A DNA stretch of 64,000 nucleotides from Neospora caninum Liverpool. Lineage: Eukaryota > Apicomplexa > Conoidasida > Eucoccidiorida > Sarcocystidae. Under the pieces are notes generated by a model. That model saw only the letters and a list, made by a program, of their open reading frames with translations. It did not search any database and was not told the DNA's origin. The first letter of the stretch is position 1. Each line of letters starts with the position of its first letter. The translations under genes were made by a program, and so were the position numbers. The stretch is taken from the NCBI RefSeq assembly GCF_000208865.1, contig NC_018385.1, positions 310,001 to 374,000 of the forward strand, written 5' to 3'. This document shows positions 55,001-64,000 of this stretch, piece after piece.

Positions 55001-57166
55001 GTACCGGACGGCGGTCGGCGCCGCCCTGCATGCGCGGTATCTGAACCTCATCGACCAGACAGATATGTCGAATTTGACCGTCGCGGTAAATGCAGGAAAC
55101 AAGCTTTGGAAGAAGGGAACGACGGGGAACAGATGCTGCAGCGTGCGGGCGTGTAGACAGGTAGCGATGTAGGCCGCCGTGGATGTCCCCGGTGTCAGCG
55201 TGGGGGAAACCTAAAGGACCGCAAACGTCTCGAAGCACAGTTTTCGACATGAACGAGTGCAAGCAAATGCACAACGCCATGTGTACACGAAAACAGATAG
55301 GGCGGCACCTACAAATGAGTCTTGTAGCTCGCAGTCCTGCCAACGGGGTCGCGCGGCTTCCTCGGAAACCAGAGATGCGTTTCGGGTTTGTTCCTCGGGA
55401 CTGGACGGGGCACGCCAGAACCCGCAGGCTTCGCTTTGGCTTTGCACAAAGGGCAGGGTCGTGGAGAACTCACTCAGGTGTCGAGGCGTGGGAAAAGCAA
55501 AACGTGGCCAAACACCCCGGGGTCTCGCGTTCTTTCTCCTTGAATCTGCAGACGATTCGCCAGCAGCGCAACATTGGACCGCCGGCATCGTCGACAAGGG
55601 AAGATCAATGGACCGAGTTGCTGGCGGACTTGCGGCTGCAGCAGATGTTATTCGGGGATGTTTCGCCGGCGGCGTTTCTGGCGTCGCATGCTTTCGCCGT
55701 GAATTCTTCTCTGTCTGAAACTATTGGACAGCGTCTTCGGAACGTGGCCTGTCGAGCGCAACAAGAAGAGACGTTCGAACTCTTCAGCAAACTCTTTCGA
55801 TCCACGTTTCCGGTGGGCGACGCGTACGAGGCGGCCTTGACAACCGCTTGGAACGCCTGGAGCCGCGCCGCTCGCTTCTACTGTTTGTATGAGCCCCAAT
55901 TTCTCCACCTGTGCACTGCCGGGCAAGCAGAGGTGGAGTACTTGGCGCATTCAGTGGCTCAAGTCACGCCTTTTATCGAGCCAGAACCGAGCACAACCGC
56001 CGACGAAATGTGCCAAATGCGGGGAGAGGACGGGGAAGTCAGCAAAACCGCGTATGAGCCTGTTCTCCTCGGCCTGCTGGCCCGCCTTTGCCTCTCCAAT
56101 CTCGAGGCGTGCCGGAACTTGCTTGCCCATTTACAAGACATCGGGAAACTCGCGCAGTGGAGAGCTGAAATTTCATCTTTCAGTCCTACGGGCCCTGGAT
56201 TGATGCTCGACAGCTTCGGCATGGTTGCCTACCCTGACCCAGATCCGAGCGGTAAGCAGGGGACCGGAAACAAGGATGTGCATCCCACGTCCTCGAGTTC
56301 CGACGTGATAACGGCTGTGACCGAACGAGTATTGCTCCTAAATCGGTGAGAAAGGAGCCTTCCCTTGCAAATACTTAAGGCACCGGGGGACGTTCACATG
56401 TTACTGAACGCTGTAGGAAGGCGGCTGTTCGCGACTAGGCAGTGCAGTTGTTTCTCTAGCAACAGGGTGCGCGTTTCCTGTCGGCCCGACGACGACTTGG
56501 AACCGGGAAGCGTGGTCCGCCGGGCAACCTTCTTCCAAGCAGACTAAACGAACCGTGTACCGTTTATGGCCTTGCACTCTCATGTGTCAAGTAGCTTCAC
56601 TCTTTCATGGTTCTCTCCATCTTCCGCTGTGTGCGTCCCGTGCAGGCGGCCTTGGTAGGAGGCACCGTTTACCAGCAATCCTCAAACCGATGGTTCGCGC
56701 TCCCCCTGCAGAACAGCAGCCGACGTGGCCGAGACTTTACAAACCAAACCAATGGGCAGAAACGGCCACGGTGTGGAAACAGTTGGATTTTTGTCTTATC
56801 ACGCCTTTGCAGCGACTCGCCACCAGAACTGTACAGGATATGGTGTCTCGCCGGTGGGGCCTCCAGGGTGTTTCGCTTGAGGCAACCGCCCCTGAGCTTG
56901 CTTACCCGAAGTCGCCGATTGGAAATCCCGCATTGCTTTTGCAGGCCATTGGCGCAGGGAGGTTCAAGCCTTCTCTGGGGACGGAATCTGCGGAAAGCGT
57001 GGTGGATCGCCCCGGACCTCAACGCGGAATTGTCGCAGCAGTCGAGCACGACTTCCAACGAGGTAGAACCTCCCCGAAGGAGCGTGTTGCCCAGCTGCTC
57101 ACTGCGCGTGAAGAGAGGACGCGAAGGATTGCTGAAACACAAAGTTTTTCCGTTGCGCAGTCATAA
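43096..57166 (+). CDS. Giant secreted protein with HAD/APP1-like phosphatase core
   Basis: Proposed 25 exons, 2154 residues: 43096-43222, 43460-43568, 43812-43990, 44724-44777, 44855-44938, 45015-45204, 45488-45561, 45881-46191, 46400-46535, 46795-46864, 47139-47782, 48394-48762, 48912-49037, 49155-49250, 49583-49839, 50232-50325, 50483-50953, 51252-51371, 51621-51665, 52177-52842, 53165-53300, 53914-54273, 54560-55085, 55552-56251, 56646-57166. All phases agree. Residues 21-40 form a signal peptide (LVAISVTLLCCSLTTVCA). A HAD-type core lies at about 1240-1475: LATDVDDTF (nucleophile Asp about 1247), PLIMLTAR, NKVKG and FLFSGDTFERD (about 1443-1454), the motif order of APP1/DUF2183 phosphatidate phosphatases. 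A basic amphipathic stretch (GRLWRGIRGFFRGVKRR) precedes the core. The rest, about 1190 residues before and 680 after, matches no family I know. There is no clear later membrane span. A lumenal or secreted hydrolase is inferred. The least sure joins are exons 6-8, 10-11 and 22-23. Confidence 0.7.
44405..44502. repeat. TATA/GATA microsatellites in giant-gene intron 3
   Basis: Short TATATA/GATACA tracts lie in the 733-base intron between exons 3 and 4. This is the only notable simple-sequence cluster I saw within the giant gene. Confidence 0.8.
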
Positions 57167-59846
57167 ACATGGAACGGCGACACGCCATGAGCGGACGTGA
57201 TGGTTAAAGCGAAAGCCACAAGGAGACAGCCAACAGGAAATGTGTCAAGATGCACGCTACTGTAGTAGTAGTACTACCGCCACAAGAAAGACGAGCTTAC
57301 ATACTCATCTTCTCAAAGCCTAAACAAAACCAAGAGCCCATGAATATGCATTAGACGCGGTGTACACACATTGCTGGGTGGAATGGACTTTTCAACGCTT
57401 ATAAACGTATATAATGTTTTTTTTGTGGCAGCCGCTGCGGGCGCTTGCTTCGAAGCCGTAGAGTGGTGCCACACAGAGGCGGCGTTCTTCTGTGCGCTTC
57501 TTGATGCTTGTGGAATCGAATTGATGCGACCCACTTTTTTTTGGTTGGGAACGTCGTCCTCGATTATCTGTTTTTCAATGCTTCTCGTGTAATTTTTTAC
57601 TTCTTGATACCAAGCATATCGTTACATTATTCCGTTTTTTACTTTCATGCAATTCACAGCAAACGAGATCGTCTTTCCAGGGACTGTGCGGATATCCACA
57701 GTATCACCGCATGCTTTTCATGGGGGAGAAACACCGAGTCGTTTCCAACAATTGTCACAGGCAGAGACCGTACGCAGCGCTTTTTCAGAGAAGCGGAACG
57801 CCCTCTCGGGGTTGTTCAGGACCGTGAATAACTTTTAATCGACGACAAATATCAGTGCTCACTAATGATTTGACGGAAACCAGCGTGCCATGGTGTCACC
57901 TGGCGACACAACACCGTACGTTTCTTGCAGTGTCTATTCTGCACCACTATATTCTACATCGTGCTTTTTCAATGCCACTACCGAAATAAATCATTAATCA
58001 AACAGCACGAAACTCTTTGTCCAGAGGCAACCAGTAGGGTAGACGCTCTCCTGTCGTAATCGTCCCTCTGCCAACCCGTACGGTTGCCCTCCGCAACGTT
58101 TTTGTCTGCCCGCCAACAAACCGTCAAATTACAAGATACTCTTCTAGGAGCTTCACGTTATATGGAAGCTGTTGTCATCACGGCATCCCCACAATTATGC
58201 AAAGGGCATCCGTGTCTCTCAACGTCTGAAAGCATTGCTTTTTTTTCTTCTCTCAATCCTGACGTACGGACTACATCACTGGTACGGTTCTTCAAGCCGT
58301 GGCGAGAGGCACACTCAGCATCTTCCGTGTCACCGCCTCCATGCAGCTCAGCTGAGGTCTATCACGGGCACCAGTGTGTAAATACTACGCACGCATGAAC
58401 CGTTTCACGAGCTTTTGGTCCGCTTAGGAATAGAAAAAACAGAGAGCTGTATTGGAAGGCAATAGCCGCTATGTTGACGACGGGAACCTACATACACTGC
58501 AAGTTTTCTGGTTCTGGAAATTCGCTGTGCGCAAGCCACGCCATCTCAACCACGGGCTGGGAGGGCAGTCGTACAGACAATGTTGCTTTCTTGGTTGTCT
58601 GGTTGTGTTACCGATGAAGTTTGAGTATACCTTTTCATACATATCGTGGTGATGAGCAGTCAAAATATGGGGATACAGCCGCGCGGGTGCTCGCACAACA
58701 CCATCATCAAGCGGCTGAAACACGGGGGAAAAGTACCGGAGAGCAGCCACCCTGTCAGTACCACACCGTGCCCAAACATTCATATTAAAAAACATTATAC
58801 GCATGTGTGGCGGGGGGGGGGGGCGTTTCAGACCAGAAAGAACTGGGCACCTATATGAATGTACGTAGGTTTCAAATAGGCACAAACGAATACGTGAATT
58901 TACATATAGTTACGTGTACGCGTTGCACCTCGATACAACTGCAGATCATGCACCTGAAGCATTCGTGTTCTCATATATTGAGCTTGGCGCCTCCTGCACA
59001 GCCACATGCGAGTATGGATGAAAAGACGTTGTACGGTACTTCTTTGCCGTATCTCGACCACCAAAGCTTCCCGACACCACTTCCACAGAGAATGTGGAAA
59101 CTGACCAAATTGTGGTGAGCCAAGAGCATTAAAACTCAGATATATTACAAGGTGTGAAACCTCTAACAGCTTCGTCACTATATGCGTACTAACCGGTTCA
59201 TCATGCGCATTTGTACGTCCACAGTAACACTGCGTGTACACAAATGGCTCTTTTCTCTGCTGCCTACCCCGCTCAAGATACTGGAAAACAAGGTAGGTCC
59301 AGTGTCACTCCATACACACGGCGATTAGAGAGGATACCAGGAGCCAACCCACAAAACACACGAGCGAGCCTGGTCACACCACGTGGTCATTTGAGACACC
59401 GCCGTTTTCGTTTATTCGGCCCTTAGGAGAATGGACAAGAGGGAAATTTCGCTTTTCGTTTGTTCTTCCTCTTTCCACTTCTTCGGTTAACAATGTGCCA
59501 TCTGATCAAGATTTCAACGGCCCTGTTGCGGGTCCTCTTCTTCTCTGTGCTATGTCCGTGCTGCTGATCACCTCAGGGCAGCTCTTCTGTCGGATCATTT
59601 TCCCACAGTGGGAAAGTAGTCTTCTCCTCTCTTTACGTCTTTATTTTTTCAGCAGTCCATTCGCAAGGAGATGGCAGCGCTTTCTACTTTTTGCGTTGCG
59701 AACTGAGGACGAGGTCCTCATTTCCATAGGGTCCTTCCACATTCACCGGTTCGGCCTGTTTGACAAATAGTTCTTCACGATCGACTGTTACGCTCTGTGG
59801 GAGACTATAAAAACGGTTCTCCCCTTCAGTTTCCTCTTCCTTGTAA
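57167..59846. other. Spacer between convergent genes
   Basis: The 3' UTRs of the giant gene and the PARP-finger gene must both lie here. The stretch is more AT-rich than the coding regions and contains a G run at about 58810-58822. Frames such as 58084-58398, 58469-58885 (minus) and 59495-59770 show no domains. No gene called. Confidence 0.5.
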
Positions 59847-61324
59847 TTATTTCTTCCAAGGCAGGCGCACGATATCTTTACTCTTGAATGTGCATCGGTG
59901 GTAGTCGCCTTCACTATCCATAAACCCTGGACAGCTGTAGACACCACTGTTGTGGTCAAACCGTAGGAACCCCTCGCTGCATTCTGGACACTTTGGGATG
60001 GCACCCATCACTTCACCTTCTGCCGCTCGCTGGACGAGGTCGTCTTTAGTGCCACTGATCTTTTGGTTATTGCGGCGTAAAATTTCTTTCAGTCTCGCCA
60101 CTGTCTCTTGAGATGCTGCCTCTGCAGCCACTGCGATCGCGTCCCGTTGTTCTGGCGAGAGTGGTCCCTGATCTCCCTCGAGTTCTGTCTTTTCGTCTTT
60201 GCTTCCTCTTTGTTTCGGACTGACTACCGGTAGGGCCTCAGAAGCCACGGATGTGATTGCTCCCCTCCTCTTTCTTGGTGTCGCTCCACGCGCCTCTTCG
60301 ATCTCTTGTTGCTCTCCAGTCGGCCGCTTCCCACTCGCTTTTGTTGTGTGCTTCCTTTTCGCCTCGTTCTTGTTACTCTTCTTCCAAGGTAGCTCCTCGT
60401 CTGTCCTATCCTCCGTATCTTGCCTGGGCGGCCTCATCGTTCCCTTCCTTTTCCCAGAGACTTGCGAGGCCAGAAATTTCGCGCTTTCCTCAGCTCGTTC
60501 TGCTCCTAGAAAAGTGTCGGCAGTTGGAGCATCCGGATCGCTGTGACTGAAGGGCTTGGGCATCTCGCTGTTTCGCACGGCCTCAACGAAGTGGCGCAGC
60601 TCCATTTGATCGGCTTTTGACAGCTCCTTCCAGCCGACGAAAAGTTCCGCGTCGTCAATATGGGTTCGCCACCACTGATTCGTAGTCTTGAATTTCCTGG
60701 AGAGGAAATGCACCGTACACGTCTACACTATGATGAAATGGATACAGTGGCAAATTTGAATCGGTGTTCCATATACGAGCTGCTTTACAGAGCACAGTAC
60801 ACGTCTTTATTATGATGAAATGGATGCAGTGGCAAATTTGAATCGGTGTTCCATATACTAGCTGCTTTACAGAGCACAGGGAGTTGATACCCAGGTAAGT
60901 ACGATACCAGCCACAGAAACGGTGGTGGTGTTGGCGGCAGGACCGTGTACACTTGATCCCAATTGCACGCACATGTATGTGCCAACGAAGTTCGGCGATG
61001 CATACCAACAGTAAACTATATCTACAGGTACAGCAAAGGATGTATTTATCTAGGCTTGAGCAGCTGGCTCCGTCTATCTCACACGAGGCAGCGACGGAGG
61101 GCCTACCTGAAACAGTTCGCGTGACACCATCGAGGAGCTTCGGCAGCAATCGTTCTCTGTCTGTTTATGTTAACGTCTTCAGTATCCGTCAGTGAAGGCT
61201 CGGCGAATGGCTGACCGGTGCCAAGCCGAAGTTGACCTTTTGGAATCGAGCTGTTGCACACCCGACAGCGAGCGCGACCACTGGGCGCATATTCGCAATG
61301 GAAGACAATTTCCTTCGCCGGCAT
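59847..61324 (-). CDS. PARP-type zinc finger and PADR1 protein without catalytic domain
   Basis: Two exons, 61324-61107 and 60696-59847, join in phase (TTCAG/GTAGGC to CTCCAG/GAAATT) to give 355 residues. Residues about 5-105 form a PARP-type zinc finger: HCEYAPSGRARC, CRVC, IPKGQLRLG, RWCHANCF and then VGWKELSKADQMELR. This finger recognises DNA breaks in PARP1 and DNA ligase III. A basic, Glu-rich linker (KKSNKNEAKRK, PRKRRG) probably carries a nuclear signal. Residues about 265-355 match PADR1/PARP1 zinc finger 3: LKEILRRNNQKISG, EGEVMGAIPKCPECSEG, YSCPGF and a final Cys. The frame stops right after it (LPWKK), so the BRCT, WGR and ADP-ribosyltransferase domains of PARP1 are absent. The likely role is a nuclear break-sensing or adaptor protein; no catalytic activity is expected. 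The start is the first ATG, just before the finger. Confidence 0.85.
60715..60878. repeat. 82-bp tandem duplication in PARP-finger gene intron
   Basis: Two adjacent 82-base copies (60715-60796 and 60797-60878), each starting GTACACGTCT and ending AGAGCACA, differ at only about five positions. They lie inside the single intron, close to the acceptor at 60697. This is a recent local duplication with no coding content. Confidence 0.9.
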
Positions 61325-64000
61325 TTTTACGGTAGTTGAGGAAAGCTTAGTTTTGACGCTGCTGAAACCGTGAAAAAATGACGAAAACCGAGACGAAAAT
61401 ACTGCTCAACTTCTGTCTACATACGACCCCAAATGCACAAGCGAGCGAATTCAGCTGATGTCCAAGAGTGCTGTCGCTGTCTTCCCGACGGTCTCTTTTT
61501 TTCGCAAGCTCCTCATAATCCTACGCCGACGTATGGCTAGACTGGAGGCAGAAGATGTGGCTTAATCTTGTTTCGAGAGAGCAGACGGGAAAAAGTGTCT
61601 CGCGAACCTCCTGGCGATCTGCTGGGTTCCGATCTGGTATCCGTTGCAAGAGAAAGACGCAGCCTCCCTGTGCAGAGCCCGCTTCTCCCGCGTAAAGTAA
61701 CTCTCGGATTCAGTCGGTCACAGGAGATACGAACGAGACAGAAAAATGCCGGGAAGCGGAAATGGACATAATCGCTCTGAAGGAAAGAAAGCACAGAATT
61801 CCCCAGTATGCTTCCACTGCCTTCGCCGCGCCAGTCAGGCCCGTCTCATGAACCGTCGCGCGAGATGGAAAAGCTAATATCGTCGGTCACTAGATTTCGG
61901 AAGCGGAGGGGCACGAGGTCTACTCAATCATAGCGTGAACGGGCGCTCTAGTCTCTTGTATCCTTTGATCAATGCTGTAGCTGAGCAATCTTCGTGCCTA
62001 TCTCTCACTGCGCAATGGGCTACACAGCCACGGAAATGAGGTGACAGGAGGAGCCAAGAAATTTCATCAGCCAAAATATCCTCACCACAGGTGGACGAAC
62101 AGCATGGTGCATACTCGGTTGCTACAAAGCAAGCAGCTCTAGCGGTACCTTTGGTGTTGCAAGGTAATCCACTCCATAACGAGCAGATCTCTCGCAAAAG
62201 CCTCCCCTGTCGTTGCCGCTGCTCAGGAACCGGCACACGGCCCTGAGCCTATCTAACACACCATTGCTGGCTGTGTGCTCCATGCGAGGCCTGTGTACAC
62301 AGTATTACTTTATTGGTCGAAAAAGGGAAATATGCCCAACGGGCATATGCTTTTTCTTCCGCAGTTGAGCGCCTCATCCGAATGTCACACGTTCACGCGG
62401 CACACTGAACAACAAGGCACGGAAAAGGATAAAACAGGGAAACCGTACTTGATGTGCCTCGACTGGCGTCTCATTCCTACACTTGCGTGTGTACCGGTAT
62501 GCATCTTACCAGAGGAATAGATCGATTTAGCTGCAATCTCATGCTGAGGACGTGCTTTCTGTACATGTTCTGCACAAAGAAATAGAATGAACCAGCAGAG
62601 TCGACTCTTGTCACGTTATGACGAAGAAAAACAATAGCGAGGTTTGTGGGTATGAGGTCGCCTCTAGCCAAGTACCACGGCCGGTACTACGCCTGCTGAG
62701 TGCCCCTCTTCGACTGTCACAGGTAACCACATACTGAGTAGATTTCCAAGCTTGCGCAGATATTTCACAGAATTTGTGCCACAACTAGGGTGTCACTTTT
62801 CTGCAATGAAGGTATCCCACTTGGTTGCCCAACTAAGTCGATTGGTTGCCCCTAACCGAGCTGTTAGAGTTGCTTCTTCGTGTACGGCAGGAGCTGCGGA
62901 GAAAGGATCATACATCACCTTATTCATACTGCTTTGTGCCCAAGGGAATGGAGTGTGGCATCTGATCCACCTGCAGTGGACTGTTGCGACTGTGGATCTC
63001 CTCTCCTAGCTTGTTTCATATTTCTCTCCCCCCCCCCCCCCCCGACACCGCGAAACCTACTTTTTCCACAACATGATCTTATCTTGCACGGACCGTCCCC
63101 CGTTGACAGTATTTGTTGTGTATCAGTAGCACGTGGGAAAAGACGTAACTCACTCCAGCTGCGCTATCTTTCTTCCAGAATTCATGCGAGGCCCGCGTTA
63201 GTCTTTAATGCCCATACAGTTCTGTTCTCCGGCTCTGGGAAACTAAAGCTGCCACAAAAACCTGGTGCAAACTGGTGACGACGAATCTCTGTCCGACTGG
63301 CAGTTTTGCGGCCACCGCAACGGGCTATGACCCCACCTCTCTCCTTGACAAAACGCTTCCCTGCCTCCCTTTTTCGCGTTCTTTTTCCCGCACGCCGCTA
63401 ACTCGACATGGTTTTGACCACAGCAGGGAATAAAATCCCTTTTTCAATGCTGTGTAATGCAGTGTGACCTACACTTAACGACAGCAGAGCGCTGGTCACC
63501 TCCAATTGTCTTCCAGATTGCTGCATGTGTCTGGCTTTTTGCGCAGTGAGTCAATCGGCCGGCGCGCTGTTTGCCGCAGACAGCCAGTCGATTTCCGGTT
63601 GAGTCCGTGGGAACAGTTCGCGGCTTCAGGAGATCGGTGTCCGAAAACCCCTTGCTTTCCTAACTCAATCCAGATTCCTTGAAATTGCGTCTTTAGAACA
63701 GCGAGAGGACGAATCCCTTTCGTATCGAAATCCCGCGCATATTGTTGGGACCGCCTCAGGAGCCGTTGTGCAGTAGGGAACCGCACGCGGCCGCGACAAG
63801 ACAAAGATCGTGTCTCAAGCAAGAGATCCCGTTTTTTTATCGTGTCTCGCAGCACGGAACGCCGAATATTTTCTGCTTCGCAAGTCTGTTTCCGTAGTTT
63901 GGGTTTGTTCTGTGTGAGCTCAAAAAGTCCGGACTGTCGGTTAGTATCTTCCGTTGGATCCGGCCCTTCTTTCTAGTTGAATGACGAGAACCCTGCTGTT
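61325..64000. other. Right-end region without supported genes
   Basis: It should begin with the promoter of the minus-strand PARP-finger gene. A 16-base C run lies at 63028-63043. A minus-strand frame at 63496-63855 is open for 119 codons without an ATG and is basic; it might be an exon of a gene extending past the window, but has no recognisable domain. The other open frames are short and unremarkable. Confidence 0.45.

Overview
The window looks like nuclear DNA from a tissue-cyst-forming coccidian of the Toxoplasma/Neospora/Hammondia group. The genes are moderately GC-rich and intron-rich, with GTAAG/GTGAG donors and pyrimidine-CAG acceptors. Introns carry TATA, CATA and GATA microsatellites and scattered TGCATGC words, and several proteins have long Ser/Ala/Glu/Arg-rich insertions typical of these parasites. 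The genus is inferred from style and protein families; no database search was possible. All exon models were built by eye from reading frame, splice signals and phase agreement.

Layout. (1) 1-692, minus: 5' part of an acidic multi-span membrane protein that runs off the left edge. (2) 4738-7519, plus: a three-exon PP2C-type protein phosphatase. (3) 9860-21615, plus: DNA ligase IV in about 15 exons, with N-terminal, adenylation, OB and two BRCT regions. (4) 24039-25297, minus: a small unknown three-exon gene. (5) 26173-27105, minus: an intronless gene whose product begins MGGVCSK, a likely myristoylated and palmitoylated protein. (6) 28990-32736, minus: an intronless 1248-residue molybdenum-cofactor enzyme in which a MoeA-like half precedes a MogA-like half, the order of plant Cnx1. 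(7) 36534-38123, plus: an unknown protein with two hydrophobic segments. (8) 43096-57166, plus: a 25-exon gene for a 2154-residue protein with a signal peptide and an embedded HAD phosphatase core resembling the APP1/DUF2183 phosphatidate phosphatases. (9) 59847-61324, minus: a PARP-type zinc finger plus PADR1 protein with no catalytic domain.

The genes do not form an operon-like pathway. Two of them, ligase IV and the PARP-finger protein, point to DNA break repair, but they lie 38 kb apart. PP2C and ligase IV are tandem, as are the two-segment membrane protein and the giant gene. Ligase IV converges with the small unknown gene, and the giant gene converges with the PARP-finger gene. Long stretches between genes (for example 693-4737, 32737-36533, 38124-43095, 57167-59846 and 61325-64000) show no protein gene I can defend.

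The least familiar item is the giant secreted HAD protein. Its catalytic motifs (DVDDT, LTAR, a Lys, GDTFERD) are intact across three exons, while nothing I recognise accounts for the other roughly 1900 residues. Two other points stand out: a GC-AG intron in ligase IV, fixed by gap-free alignment to the human protein, and a plant-like molybdenum-cofactor fusion that is intronless among intron-rich neighbours.
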